Origin: Gari tellinella
Lineage: Eukaryota; Mollusca; Bivalvia; Cardiida; Psammobiidae
Assembly (NCBI GenBank): GCA_922989275.2
Contig: OV277864.1
Coordinates: 25,059,550 to 25,123,549 of the forward strand
DNA: 64,000 nucleotides
Reading direction: 5' to 3'
Shown: positions 1-11,048 of the stretch, piece by piece
Numbering within the stretch: position 1 is the first letter of the stretch
Layout: each line of letters opens with the position of its first letter
The notes under the pieces: model-generated
Database searches by the model: none
Told to the model about the DNA's origin: nothing
What the model saw: only the letters and a program-made list of their open reading frames with translations
Program-made: the position numbers and the translations under genes

Positions 1-151
1 ATTTTTATATAAGATCATCCATTTAGAAAATCCAGAATGTCAGCGACTGGGAAACAAATTGTTGGGCCAAAAACACAGATACATATCGCCAGACCATGTT
101 TGATTCTGTTCCCGTATTGTGATAGCTCCATAGAAGTATTGATTCTGGTGT
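1..151. other. No recognisable feature
   Basis: AT-rich DNA before the first Fam-B element; no gene or repeat is seen. Confidence 0.5.
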
Positions 152-390
152 TTAACCCTTTCACCGCCAGAATCGCCTAAAGTCGAATTTGCAAACAGTT
201 TTGATCCTGATTAGACGCGGCGTCTGATCAGGATAAAAACTGTTTGACACCCGTTTCGATATTTTTTTTATGTCCTACTCTCTTAATTCTAACTTTGAAA
301 TGATATTGCAGACAACAATATTGAAGCAGACGACATAATAACGGTGTAGGGGTAAAAAACTCAAAAATAATTTGGCGGTGAAAGGGTTAA
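152..390 (+). mobile_element. Fam-B MITE, intact, TTAA on both sides
   Basis: Begins TTAACCCTTTCACCGCC and ends GGCGGTGAAAGGGTTAA. The central hairpin is core alpha with a shortened tip (GACGCGGCGTC). The right TTAA is also the left TTAA of the next element. Confidence 0.85.
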
Positions 391-561
391 CCCCATTTGT
401 GCCTAAAGTCCCATAAAAAAGACACATGCACACAGTGCAAACAGTCGGCTATGCGGATCAGACGCCGCCGCATAATGATTAATGCTGCATCTATCTAATC
501 AGAGTCTACACTGTTTGCCTATATATGTCCCATTTATGGTATCGTAGACACAAATGGGATA
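387..561 (+). mobile_element. Hairpin MITE of another TTAA family
   Basis: TIRs CCATTTGTG and CACAAATGG surround AAACAGT..GGATCAGACGCCG and AATCAGAGTCTACACTGTTTG, a degraded alpha/gamma-like hairpin. It starts at the shared TTAA but ends in a degenerate ATAATT. Confidence 0.6.
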
Positions 562-923
562 ATTGAATAGTATTTAGGTTAGATGTTTACAACGTATATC
601 AATAGACACACACAATAGACCCTGGTCAGAGGTTTTCTATAGGAGTAATCTGATCTATGTCTTTTATTCTGAGGACATGTGTACGCTTCGCAGCTACACT
701 GGTTTTAAAGAACGAGTATACTCGTCGCTAGGGTTGAATGAAATAAAGCAGGAAACTCCTGCAGAACCTTTCCACTTTACTGTTATCCTGTCTTTTAACA
801 GATACACATCTAAAACACTCAAAGTAATGTATCGGTCGTGTTGACATAAAAACCTGACTTTGCTGCATGTACAAGGGAATGTTTGGTTTGTATCACATCT
901 AACATCCCCATTGTATTGCATGC
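562..923. other. No clear feature
   Basis: Unique AT-rich DNA. GAGTATACTCGTCGCTAGGGTTGAATG (in part, 713-738) looks like the end of a Fam-C relic in reverse, without the rest. Confidence 0.4.
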
Positions 924-1175
924 TACAGTGGAGAAAACGTTATTCTTTCCCAATAAACATGTTCACGCTAAACTAATTATTTCCATTGCAAACAGCTTGG
1001 GGCCAGATCAGACGCCGGGTAACCCGGCGTCTGATCAGGCTCCAAACTGTTTGCCACTCAGATTAACATGAATTGTCAGAATTGTCTAAATGTTGTCTTT
1101 TCTACGTTTTATTGCGATGCGTTTGCGTTTCGTTTGCGTTTAAACGGGAAAGAATAACGTTTTCTCCGCTCTTAC
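924..1175 (+). mobile_element. Fam-A MITE
   Basis: The left end TACAGTGGAGAAAACGTTAT is intact, the centre is core alpha with a GGGTAACCC tip, and the right end is GGGAAAGAATAACGTTTTCT with a decayed CCGCTCTTA terminus. Confidence 0.85.
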
Positions 1176-1385
1176 TTGACAGGTGCTTTGTCAACCCTGC
1201 TCACCACAATTATTTCAGTGCGACTGTCAGTTCTGCCTCGTCAACCGAAGGGCTGTTGTACTTGAACAAGAAAAATATGTAACTTTCGTCGCCAAATTTA
1301 TCGTGAGTTTTAACCCCTGTACCGCCATATTGTCGTCTGCTTCAATATTGTTGTCTGCTACCGGTTTATCGTTTCCGCGTTGGTT

Positions 1386-1512
1386 TTAACCCTTTGAACC
1401 CTGTTCCCGCCTATAGGCGTCCTTTTCAAACAGTGTACATGTGAATAGTACACTTGTCCTGTGCAAACAGTGAAGACCCAGATCAGAGGGCTCCGAAAGG
1501 AGCCCTCTGATC
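1386..1512 (+). mobile_element. Fam-C MITE left half, interrupted
   Basis: Starts TTAACCCTTTGAACCCTG, includes CGCCTATAGGCG and core gamma up to AGCCCTCTGATC. It is cut exactly there by the fold-back element; the other half is missing on the far side. Confidence 0.75.
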
Positions 1513-2780
1513 CACAGGGACCTGGCACGATTGATTTTTGAGAGAAAGAATTGCCAAAAGGTATATATAGAGACAAGGGGTACAACTGATTGTTAGTACA
1601 TGCTCACCCTATCTCGACAAAACCGGGCATATCATAAATAATAATTGATAAAACGACACCCTTTTTGCACTTCTGTCTAGCTTATATAATACCCTTCCAT
1701 AAAAACATAACATAAAACCAACTGTAAGCATGCACTTTCAAAAGTAATTGCATTTACTCACAGAAATCAACGACTTTTGGAAAACGGGACAGGTGTTCGT
1801 TCACAGCTAAAACCGCATTGACCACTACTGTGTGCTTGTATAGGCGGTAATATCGAACATGACAATCATACAGTTCCATGGATATCCATTTACAACTTAT
1901 TGTTAGTATATTCTCAACCTATCTCGACAAAAGCGGTCATATCACGAATAATAATTGATGAAACGACATCCTTTTTGCATTTCTGTCTAGCTAATATAAT
2001 ACCCATCCATAAAAACATAACATAAAACCAACTGTAAGGATGCACTTTCAACAGTATTTGCATTTACTCACAGAAATCAACGACTTTTGGAAAACGGGAC
2101 AGGTGTTCGTTCACTGCTAACACAGCATTGACCACTACTGTATGCTTGTTTAGGCTGAAATCGAGTGTTACAGTCATTGACAACTACTGTACGCTTGTTT
2201 AGGCGGTAATATCGAGCATGACAGTCATACAGTTCCATAAATATACAGCTTTGACACCGATCAAAGCTGATTTCTTCTCAAATCATTGCCGTACCAAAAA
2301 AGCCTACATGTACAAGAAGAGCTTTACTGCCGATGAAAACATGCAAGTTTGTTGTTGGTATTGCAATGGTTTGAGTATAAATCAGCTTTGATCGGTGTAA
2401 AAAATGGATATCCATGGAACTGTATGATTGTTATGTTCGATATTACCGCCTATACAAGCACACAGTAGTGGTCAATGCGGTTTTAGCTGTGAACGAACAC
2501 CTGTCCCGTTTTCCAAAAGTCGTTGATTTCTGTGAGTAAATGCAATTACTTTTGAAAGTGCATGCTTACAGTTGGTTTTATGTTATGTTTTTATGGAAGG
2601 GTATTATATAAGCTAGACAGAAGTGCAAAAAGGGTGTCGTTTTATCAATTATTATTTATGATATGCCCGGTTTTGTCGAGATAGGGTGAGCATGTACTAA
2701 CAATCAGTTGTACCCCTTGTCTCTATATATACCTTTTGGCAATTCTTTCTCTCAAAAATCAATCGTGCCAGGTCCCTGTG
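1513..2780. mobile_element. 1.27-kb fold-back element
   Basis: Two arms of about 379 bp (1513-1891 and 2402-2780) are inverted copies with only isolated mismatches, starting CACAGGGACCTGGCACGATT. Between them lies a diverged direct repeat of the left arm (about 1892-2240) and an inner inverted pair, GACACCGATCAAAGCTGATT (2252 on) against AATCAGCTTTGATCGGTG (about 2380-2398). It has no coding capacity. A CAGGG-type terminus hints at hAT, but the flanks TGATCCA and TGATTTA are only a weak duplication. Confidence 0.85.
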
Positions 2781-2815
2781 ATTTAAAGCGGTAACCTATA
2801 ATATACATGTACTAT

Positions 2816-3047
2816 TTAACCCATTTACCAGAAGCATGTTTCTAGTTCTGAATACAACCGAGCACTTATTTTAAAGCAGGTTGTAATTAAAGCAAAATAA
2901 TTTCAGTCTGCTAGGATATAGGAACTATTTCTTATGATACATATATTCATGACTGAAGAGAGTACTATTTTCAAACTGAAGAGGTTCTATTTTATGCACT
3001 GGGTGAATAAATTAAAGGCGTAAGAAAGCGTATTCATGGGGTATTTA
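2816..3047 (+). mobile_element. Fam-D MITE, hairpin decayed
   Basis: TTAACCCATTTACC start, GCATGTTTCTAG, half of core delta, GTCTGCTAGGATATA and GGGGTATTTAA end. It abuts the next, oppositely oriented Fam-D copy at one TTAA. Confidence 0.7.
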
Positions 3048-3296
3048 ACCCTTTCCCCAATAAAAGCGACTTTTAGCGTATTTAATTTATTCCTCCGCTG
3101 AAGAATATAATTCCAGTTTATACCCTCATGAACAATTACCATAACAAATATTTTATATAGCCTAATAGATGGTAGTTTAAAGCAGGCTGAAAGTAAAGCA
3201 GAATGTGCCTTTAGGCACATTCTGCTTTACTTTCAACCTGCTTTAAATGATCACCTGTCTTTAATATTATAAATAGGTTATTGGGTAAAGGGTTAA
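3044..3296 (-). mobile_element. Fam-D MITE, intact
   Basis: TTAA on both sides. Core delta is a near-perfect hairpin around GCCTTTAGGC with 30-bp arms; the TIRs are TTAACCCTTTCCCCAATA and TATTGGGTAAAGGGTTAA. Confidence 0.85.
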
Positions 3297-3357
3297 GGGT
3301 TAATAATCGTATTGTCAGTGGCAGATCAACGCACTTTTAACGGTATGTACATACATG

Positions 3358-3718
3358 TACAGTGTTCCCTGCCTACAACGGTCCTCCCAACAATGACCCC
3401 TCCTTACAACGACCCTTACCTCTGTTCCCTAAACAAGACATTTATGTCCAACCTTATCATGGCTGCAATACCGTCTGCTTAAAATTGACGCTTGCTTTTT
3501 TTTCTCAAAGTTACATAAAGGTGGACATTTTGATAGAATAAATATGACAAGTGATAAACAGTTTGAATCCAGATCAGACGCCGCGTTTCGAGGCGTCAGA
3601 TCTGGATTCAAGCCGTTTGCAAATGTAAACCAATTTCCCTCCCTATAACGACTCCCTCCTAACAAAGCACATACTCTATGTCTCCCATTTGGTGTCGTTG
3701 TAGAGAGGGAGTGCTGTA
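3358..3718 (+). mobile_element. Fam-F MITE
   Basis: TIRs CAGTGTTCCCTGCCTACAAC and the complement of CAGTGCTCCCTCTCTAC, flanked by TA. The body carries Fam-B-like sequence (GTCTGCTTAAAATTG, TTTTCTCAAAGTTA) and core alpha with a TTTCGA tip. Confidence 0.85.
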
Positions 3719-3899
3719 CATGGTAATTAGCAAGAACCATGCACTGACATATTTTATCTCGTGTTTCCATTTAGTAAACATTTTTATTGCCAAGCGTCAC
3801 CTCAATTGTCAAAACAAATAGATATGCAGAGAAGCCCAGACACATTTACTACACATGTGTACATGACGTGCTTTTGCTTGCATGTTGAATGTCTAAACC

Positions 3900-3996
3900 A
3901 ATTACATGTACCGCAAATCATGTTTCTAGTATTGCAAACAGTTCACTACTTACAGCAGGTTGAACGTAAAGCAGAATGTGCCTCTTACAATACACG
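3900..3996 (+). mobile_element. Fam-D fragment
   Basis: ATGTTTCTAGTATTGCAAAC..ACAGCAGGTTGAACGTAAAG matches the left half of Fam-D up to the hairpin tip, then similarity is lost. Confidence 0.5.
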
Positions 3997-4083
3997 TATG
4001 ATTAAAGGCATTCAAATGTTGCAGTTAAATCATTTCAAAACGAAATAAAAGTTTAACCAATTGCCAGAGAAACTAGCGTTTGC

Positions 4084-4338
4084 TTAACACATTGAACCCT
4101 AGCGACGAGTATACTCGCCATGTTAAAAACAATCATACACCATTCAAGAGCACCTTTGTCCTATGCAAACAGTGTAGACCCTGATCAGAGGGCTCCTTAA
4201 GGAGTCCTCTGATCATAGTCTACACTGTTTGTCATTTTGTAAAATATTGTTAAAAACCGCCCTAATTATCAAACAAATGACTAAATTTAATTGTAAACTG
4301 GAACTGTCCATTTAAAGTTTCAGGGGTGAATGAGTTAA
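4084..4338 (+). mobile_element. Fam-C MITE, intact
   Basis: Starts TTAACACATTGAACCCTAGC with GACGAGTATACTCGCC, core gamma with a CTCCTTAAGGAG tip, and ends TTTCAGGGGTGAATGAGTTA(A). It shares its right TTAA with the next copy. Confidence 0.85.
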
Positions 4339-4598
4339 CTCGTTATCCCTGAAACTTCCAATGGACACATCCAGTTTACAAAAAGGCTAGCCCATTTTAG
4401 ACTATTTATAGGTGGGTTTTTTTTGAGGGGGGGGGGGGGGGATTTGGGTTTTATTTATTTGTTTATACATGTAATGTATTGCAAAATGACAAACTGTAAA
4501 GTCCCTGATGCAGGAGCCCTCTAATTAGGGACTTCTTCACTGTTTGCATTAGACAAATGTTCCCTGTACAGGTACGCTTTTCTCCATTTTGTCAGCTA
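4335..4598 (-). mobile_element. Fam-C MITE, tail-to-tail with the previous
   Basis: TTAACTCGTTATCCCTGAAA start (the complement of the previous end), then core gamma. The far terminus is lost. It contains a run of G at about 4423-4441. Confidence 0.7.
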
Positions 4599-4645
4599 TT
4601 CTCAGTTGAGCGAAATATGGCCCATGGGCCTCTTGCTATTTTTTA
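4599..4645 (+). repeat. Bivalve-type repeat 3' end fragment
   Basis: TCAGTTGAGCGAAATATGGC then CCATGGGCCTCTTG: an arrangement I remember at the 3' ends of dispersed bivalve repeats. Only the terminal 45 bp are visible. Confidence 0.35.
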
Positions 4646-4917
4646 TTTTATTTAGAAAAGAGCTCGATTCTTGATCAAGATCCCCGCGGATCAGATCTGG
4701 ATCCAAACGTCTTGCAAAGTCGATTCAAGTCGCCTATGACAGTGACAGCGTTAACATTCTCCGCCTATTGAATTATCAATGTTAACAGTCTAGATCCAGA
4801 TCATACGACGATTTACTCGGAATATTATCTAGGATTCACACACATTACTATTTTTACCTTTCTCAGACAAACTGCCTTAATTTGAATTTGAAACATAAAA
4901 GCAGGCGATATTGATAA

Positions 4918-5160
4918 TCCATTCAACACTAGTGACGAGTATATTCGTCATTTACAGACAATGTACCTGCATGTGTAGAGTACGCTTGTTCTATGCAATC
5001 CTTGTGGACCGAGATCAGAGGGCATCTGACCAGGGTCTGCACTGTTCTTAATTATGCAATATGTTGAAGAAACACACATAAAGTTTCAGGAATAGACTGG
5101 ACTTTGGTTAATTTGGAATGTTCCATTTGAAGTCACAGGGCCCTGGGGTCAATGAGTTAA
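4918..5160 (+). mobile_element. Fam-C MITE, degraded
   Basis: CACTAGTGACGAGTATATTC start, core gamma with one arm shortened, GGGGTCAATGAGTTAA end. Confidence 0.65.
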
Positions 5161-5181
5161 AACAGACGGTGGTGGCATTTT

Positions 5182-5410
5182 TTAACCCTTCAATGCCAAA
5201 TAAATCGTGAGATTTTTAAACCCTTCACCATTATTTTGTAGTCTGCTTCAAAATTATTGTCTGAAATATCGTTTCAAAGTTAGATTTAAGGTAAGTATGT
5301 ATGACAGAAATATCGATACGATTGTCATACAGTTTGGATCCCGATCAGACGCCGCGTCAAATTGTTTGCAAAGTCGACTTTTATGCCACTTCTGGCGGAG
5401 AAAGGGTTAA
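5182..5410 (-). mobile_element. Fam-B MITE with shortened hairpin
   Basis: TTAA on both sides. It holds TAGTCTGCTTCAAAATTATT and core alpha that stops at GACGCCGCGTCAAATTGTT, so the second arm is mostly deleted. Confidence 0.8.
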
Positions 5411-5670
5411 GCGAGATTGGTAAAATGCTTGGTAAAATGCTAAATTAGAACAAGTCGGGGAACATTCAAGTAATTTCACAGCGACGTGATTTAAACGCTT
5501 TGTGAAATGCGAAATTGAATTGTTTTAAAACCAATCGACAACTGACAAATGTTGGAAAGGGCAATCGATTTAAGAGAACTATCTTGGGGATAGATGTATC
5601 GGTTTCTCCTAAATCTGAACGAGAAAGTATAAGGTATACAGAGCATGGGTAAGACGTTATTCTCTACCAT

Positions 5671-5920
5671 TTAAACCAATACCCCATAAATACGCCTTTT
5701 TACGTATTTATTTATTCCCTTTACTGAAGAAATAGTTCCAACTTATACTGTCACAAATGAAATTCAAAAGAAATAGTTTCTATATTCTAGAAGATAATAG
5801 CTTGAAGCAGGCTGAAAGTAAAGCAGAATGTGCCATAGGCGCATTCTGCTTTACTTTCAACCTGCTTTAAGTGGTCACACATCTTTAAAACTAGAAACAG
5901 GCTATGGGGTAATGGGTTAA
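5671..5920 (-). mobile_element. Fam-D MITE, intact
   Basis: TTAAACCAATACCCCATAAA and TATGGGGTAATGGGTTAA termini around core delta (tip GTGCCATAGGCGC). Confidence 0.85.
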
Positions 5921-6389
5921 ACGAATCTAATCGAAACACAAACGTAATGCCATAAAATTAAGCAAACGTCATGTTTTGTTTCTTGATTGTTTTTGTCTGA
6001 GTGGCAAACAGTTTGGAACCTGGGTGATCTGGCGTATTATCAGACTCCAAACCAAGACTGCAATACATACTATATATTTTCAAAAAGTTGTTTACATTCT
6101 ACTGAATTGTGTTTGCGTTTAGTATTGTTTTGATCAGGAAAAAATAGATTTTTTCCAATGTATGAGTTGAGCAAACGTTTGAGGGACTAAAATAAAAGTA
6201 TGTGTCAAATTCAATCTATTTTAGGCAAAGTACAGCAACTGTACTATATAAACTATTCATGAATAACCTTTACTCACTATCGCGGCCATTGTCCTTTTTC
6301 AAGAATAAACAACATTAAAGTACATTGCAGTACATAAAGCATTTGTGACAACGATTTCAAACAGTTTTAATAAAGATGAAACGTCATGC

Positions 6390-6603
6390 ACAGTAAAAAA
6401 CCATCTATTACGACCACTAAAACGAAGGGTAATTGTTTGTATAATAGACAGGTGACAGCTTAAAGCAATGTGACAGTGAAACAGAATTTCCTAAAGGAGC
6501 TTTCTGTTTCACTGTCACCTTGCTTTATGCGGTCATCTGCCTTAAACACACACTAATCAACAAAATAATTAGTGGCCGTACTAGAGAGTTGTTTTTTATA
6601 CTG
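6390..6603 (+). mobile_element. Fam-E MITE
   Basis: CAGTAAAAAACCATCTATTA left end and TAGAGAGTTGTTTTTTATACTG right end. The central hairpin pairs CAGTGAAACAGAATTTCC with AGCTTTCTGTTTCACTG. Confidence 0.8.
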
Positions 6604-6784
6604 TTAATGAGTGTTTCATCTGTGTCAAACCTGTTTTTATGCCTGCTCAAAGTCATATGTTGTGACTGCTACATGTAATTAAAATTGTCTTTTCGAGACG
6701 ACTTTAATTCTCCCCATTCACCACTTCTTATCTCACCCTTGTCCATATTTTCCCCCTCGTCGTCCCAGAGATCGTCGTACCCTC

Positions 6785-6985
6785 TTGTCGCGGTTCTGGG
6801 GTTTAATTGTTTTTTGTTTATTTGACTTAGATTATCCCCTCAGCCAATAAATAAAAGGAAGGCATCTCGGTGGTTTTGATCCAAAGCGCTGAATGAGATT
6901 AGTAGAAAATTAAAAACCATCTTCCTGAAACCAACCCTCATCACCCTATCATCACATAATCATCATCATCATCATCAACAACGAC
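6785..6985 (+). repeat. Dispersed repeat with ATC tail, copy 1
   Basis: Shares TTATTTGAC..AGATTATCCCCTC..CCAA, then AAAAGGA..GGC and TCTTCCTGAAACCA, with the 33.0-kb copy in the same order. It ends in (ATC)n, which suggests a retroposon tail. The two copies are clearly diverged. Confidence 0.6.
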
Positions 6986-7033
6986 TGTATAATATTATTA
7001 CCCACACCCAACCCCGGATTTAGGCGTGTTGAT

Positions 7034-7235
7034 TGAACCGATTGCCCCATAAATACGCATTTGTTTTACGCCTTTAACTATTCCCTCCACTTTTATAGTC
7101 ATGAAAATTCACCATAAGAATTAGTTTCTATATCCTAGTTGATGGTTGCTTAAAAGCTGATTGAAAGTAAAGCAGGATGCTCTAATTGGTCACCTGTCTT
7201 CAAAACTTTAAACATGCTATTGGGTTTATGGTTAA
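7034..7235 (-). mobile_element. Fam-D MITE, hairpin half lost
   Basis: CCGATTGCCCCATAAATACG left, AAAGCTGATTGAAAGTAAAG, and GGGTTTATGGTTAA right. The second arm of core delta is deleted. Confidence 0.65.
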
Positions 7236-7521
7236 GGGACATTGATTTAATGGGGACTTGTCTTGACTCGAACTGTTTGCAAATGTGAGTAACCTCGAGC
7301 TTGTCAGTGACCTGGTTAGGAAGTTAGAGGAAATAAATGCAATTTATTCGTCTGCGTGTTCATGAATTATTGAATATACCAAATTGGTCCTCGGAAAACA
7401 ATGAAAAATCGGAAATCTCTGGTTTTATCGTTTTTGAAAAACGAGTTTGTTAAATCCAATAAATCATGACTAATTGTGTAAGATACTATGTTTAATGCGT
7501 TCTCATGTCGAATATCACATA

Positions 7522-7630
7522 CAGTAGAAGAGACGTTATGGTTACCAAATAAACGCGTTTAAGCTAAAACTATTATTTAAAATTACAAACAGTTTGGAGC
7601 TTGATCAGTCGCCGGGTTAGACTGCTTGTC
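7522..7630 (+). mobile_element. Fam-A fragment
   Basis: TACAGTAGAAGAGACGTTAT, AATAAACGCGTTTAAGCTAA and the first arm of core alpha up to CGCCGGGTTAGA; the rest is missing. Confidence 0.6.
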
Positions 7631-7639
7631 ATTTTGAAA

Positions 7640-8284
7640 ATTACATTGCAAAATATCATCCAAAATACTGACTAAATTAGAAATGGAAATGGACGTCCGT
7701 GAATGTCATTGAGTTGTTAACTTCCGTTGAATTGATAAACACTGCGATGTGTTGAGATCATCACTGTATAGCGAACTCTTCAATCCTTGTTCCTGGGTTT
7801 ATCTATAACGAACTCTTCCAGCAAGCCCATGGGGGACTATTTATTGCAATAGCCAGGCATAAATAGATTAAAGAATGTGACATTTAAGTTGAGTGAAATG
7901 AAAGACATAAAAACGACACACTCTTCTATAATTCTGCGTGAAGCCGACAGAAAACATTGCCCATTTTACTTGAATGCATTTGCATGCGATTTGAATGTTG
8001 CCGCATTGTCTAAGCGTCGTAAAATTTCTTCGCATACAATTTGAGCTATTTTTGCCTAATTATTTGAAGCCTAGCAACCAAACAAGAGGTAATGGATAAA
8101 CGGTAAAGACTTAAATGAGACACAGCAAAACGCGACGTTTCATCTTGGTCTGCACTGTTTGGTGTGTAAACTTTGAGCTTCGTTTAGAAAGTTAATTTAT
8201 AGCCTTCTAATATTCCTATATCCATTGTTAAAGCTATGAACTATAGACAATAACAGCTTTTTGAAATTATAGACGATTTATATA
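7640..8284. other. No recognisable feature
   Basis: Mixed AT-rich sequence. No frame or repeat could be supported. Confidence 0.45.
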
Positions 8285-8405
8285 CACCTTATCGGCAAAT
8301 AGTTTGGAGCCTGAGCAGACGCCGGGTTACCCGGCGTCTGCTCTGGCTCCAAACTGTTTACAATGATTAAATAAACGCGTTTATTGGGAAATAAATATTT
8401 CCTTT
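8285..8405 (+). mobile_element. Fam-A core fragment
   Basis: A perfect core alpha hairpin with GCCGGGTTACCCGGC tip, followed by ATAAACGCGTTTATTGGGAA, a Fam-A end piece in reverse order. It is a rearranged or deleted copy. Confidence 0.6.
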
Positions 8406-8988
8406 TCACTGCTGAACACAAGCCATGTAGAAAGCTCCCATAAGAGCTTGCTGCATTGCCTTTATCCTGCCTGGATGTTTTGCTAGATCAAAATTTCATT
8501 TCACCGTATAGCCACAAGGGTCCAATTGCGTATTACCATCAAATGTTTTGCTACGACAATTGATATGAATATTATAATAATTACGAGCGTATACGAGAAT
8601 GTGTAATTTTCAAAGTACTCCTTACAGTCTAATCAACACATTATAAACTTTAATATTTTAATTCATTACTCGTAGGAAATTTATAGTTATAATTATAACT
8701 GCATTTGAGTGTAAAATCATGCATGCCAATTTGGTAAAGATCCAAAATAAAAAAAAGAGTGTTTTAAACGGTTAGTCCGGGAACTTATGCACCTCGTACT
8801 TGTTCTCCTACGATTAGTAGGAAAACGTTTCCCAGTAAATGCACTGGCTTCGTAGCAAAACCATTTGATTATAATACGTGGCAGTCCCCCGTGATAACTG
8901 ATACAGTTTTGTTGATGATATAATTGAACAAGGAGAAAATCATTTACCACCCAAAAGGAATGGAGAAGTGATTGTGAAACAATTACAT
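8406..8988. other. No recognisable feature
   Basis: Unique-looking AT-rich sequence without hairpins. Confidence 0.45.
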
Positions 8989-9197
8989 GTAACCCCTTCA
9001 CTGCAGTGACGTCATCAATTTTAAACAATTGGCTGCTTTTATTTCTTAAATTTTAATTTTTGCTATTTTGACTGAAGAAATATTGAAACGAGTGTCAAAC
9101 AGTTTGAATCCTGATCAGACGCCGCGTAACGCGGCGTCTGATCAGGATCCAAACTGTTTGCAAAATAACTGTTGTGTTCGGGGTAAGACTTGGCTAA
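8989..9197 (-). mobile_element. Fam-B MITE
   Basis: ACCCCTTCACTGCAGTGACG start and a perfect core alpha hairpin with CGCCGCGTAACGCGGCG tip. The right end runs directly into the next Fam-B copy. Confidence 0.8.
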
Positions 9198-9394
9198 CCT
9201 CTTCACTGCCATGACGATATCTACTTTCAACACTTGTCGTCTGCTGTTATTTCTCAAATATTAGGTTTAGATAAGTTGACTATAGTAGTATTAGGATAAA
9301 TATCAAACAGCTTGGATCTTGGTCAGATGCCGAGATACGCGCTGTGTGGTCATGATTCAAACGGTTTGCTCATAACCACTGTGGCAGGTAAACT
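9193..9394 (-). mobile_element. Fam-B MITE, degraded, tandem to the previous
   Basis: CTAACCTCTTCACTGCCATG start, CGTCTGCTGTTATTTCTCAA, a decayed core alpha and CACTGTGGCAGGTAAA end. Confidence 0.7.
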
Positions 9395-9561
9395 CTTTGA
9401 ACCCTAGTCACGCATATATGCGTCATTTGCAAACAGCGTACCTTTGAGGAGTACACTTGTCATATATTGTAAAAATCAATCCTAAAAAGTAAGTAATAAT
9501 GGACTATACTAAATTGAAAAATAGAAGTGTCCAGTTGAGGTTTTAGGGAGGAAAGGGTTAA
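9388..9561 (+). mobile_element. Fam-C MITE lacking its hairpin
   Basis: Both outer parts are present (CTTTGAACCCTAGTCACGC; TTTTAGGGAGGAAAGGGTTA) but core gamma is deleted between TGTCATATA and TTGTAAAAATC. Confidence 0.75.
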
Positions 9562-10141
9562 GGCAGCGAAGGGGATACTCATGATTGTGAGGACTAATAT
9601 TGTTTCCATGGAATTAATGATACACTTAGATGGTAGTGATTAGGATGATAGTTATGAAAATAGTTGATCTAGATCTCCATGTTGATGATGCAGGCGGTAT
9701 TCATGATGTCGGTATCCATATTAAGCATACCATAACCCAGAGTCTTATAGATCTGTGTCGACAGTGTTTGCAAGAGTGATTTATTATTCATGCATAAACA
9801 TGAATATAATTCGACGTAAACACGTCCCTGTAACTTTAGAAACCAAGCCAAACTATCAGTAATATTCCCTTAAGATTTGGAATTGGTATTTTGCAGTGTA
9901 ATTCAATATCTGCAGACACATAAGCAACCCAGCACACATATACGGAATACATTTACCTAATGTTGTTATTTCAACAGACAGTCGACAACTTACAATACAT
10001 TTATTCGCTTACAAGGACACTCGCAGAGACTGTCACCTACGAGTTCCTGACATGTACATTTCAATTTTGTTGTCTAGTTTGCGATTTCTCAGAATTCCAA
10101 TAGTATTCCCTCATGTCTATAGGAGTATTTCAACTACATTA
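9562..10141. other. No recognisable feature
   Basis: AT-rich DNA; no gene or MITE end was seen. Confidence 0.45.
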
Positions 10142-10342
10142 TTAACACCTCCACTGTCATTACGTCAACTGCTTTAAACAATTGTCGTTTACTTTTTTAC
10201 TCAAATTTAAATTTTAGGTAAATTGACTAAATTTATCTAAAAAAAGAGTGTCAATCAGTCTGGATCCTGATCTGACGCCGTATCTCGCGGGGTTTGGTCA
10301 GTATCCACACGGTTTGTAAATAACTATTTTACTCCTGGTAAG
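10142..10342 (-). mobile_element. Fam-B MITE, degraded
   Basis: TTAACACCTCCACTGTCATT start and core alpha with several mismatches. The right terminus is decayed. Confidence 0.65.
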
Positions 10343-10597
10343 CAGTTCTGCAATTCAAACAATGCTACAAATATAATTTTAGAGTGGCTGCTTAATACAG
10401 GTTTGAATGTACTCCATATCTGCAAGAGAATAAAGTGTTTGTGAAAAGTCCTATTTAGAATATCAAAACATCGACATTTCCTTTACATGTGTTTCTGTAC
10501 ACTGTATGGAACATTTTTATCACTGGAAAGTGCTATTATGACATCCGTATAATGGACTGTTTTCGAGTTGCTACCATTTGTTTCATAGTTGGGTCAT

Positions 10598-10784
10598 TTA
10601 ACCCTTTCACTCTCAATGTCGCCTTGAAGCACGTTTGCAAACAGTCTGATCAGGACCCAAACTGGATGACACTCTTATCGATATTTATTAAGTCATACGA
10701 CCTTAAATCTAACTTTGAAACGTGTCTTGCAGATACAATGTATCAATAAACATCTCCCGAATAATTTGATCATGAAAAGGTTAA
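10598..10784 (+). mobile_element. Fam-B MITE, short hairpin
   Basis: TTAACCCTTTCACTCTCAAT and GAAAAGGTTAA termini. Only AACAGTCTGATCAGGACCCAAACTG (in part) remains of core alpha. Its right TTAA begins the next element. Confidence 0.75.
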
Positions 10785-11048
10785 GCCTTTACCTTTTACT
10801 CATAGAGCTTCCTTTTCAATATTGTTTCGGTGCTTTTGATACTTACTCCATAGTATGGTTCTATAATGACCACTTAAAGGAGATTCAACGTAAAACAGAA
10901 TGCGCACCAAAGCACATTCCGCTTTACTTTCAGCCTACCATATACTTTGGTTTAGAAACATTTCTTAAGGTGCATAATCATGACCATATGAACATCTTTC
11001 GTTGGTGGAGGAATAAATTACAGGCGTTAGATACGCAATGGAATAAAG
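10781..11048 (+). mobile_element. Fam-D MITE, degraded
   Basis: GACCACTTAAAGGAGATTCA..AACAGAATGCGC..GCACATTCCGCTTTACTTTC keeps the delta hairpin, then GGAGGAATAAATTACAGGCG near the right end. Confidence 0.6.
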
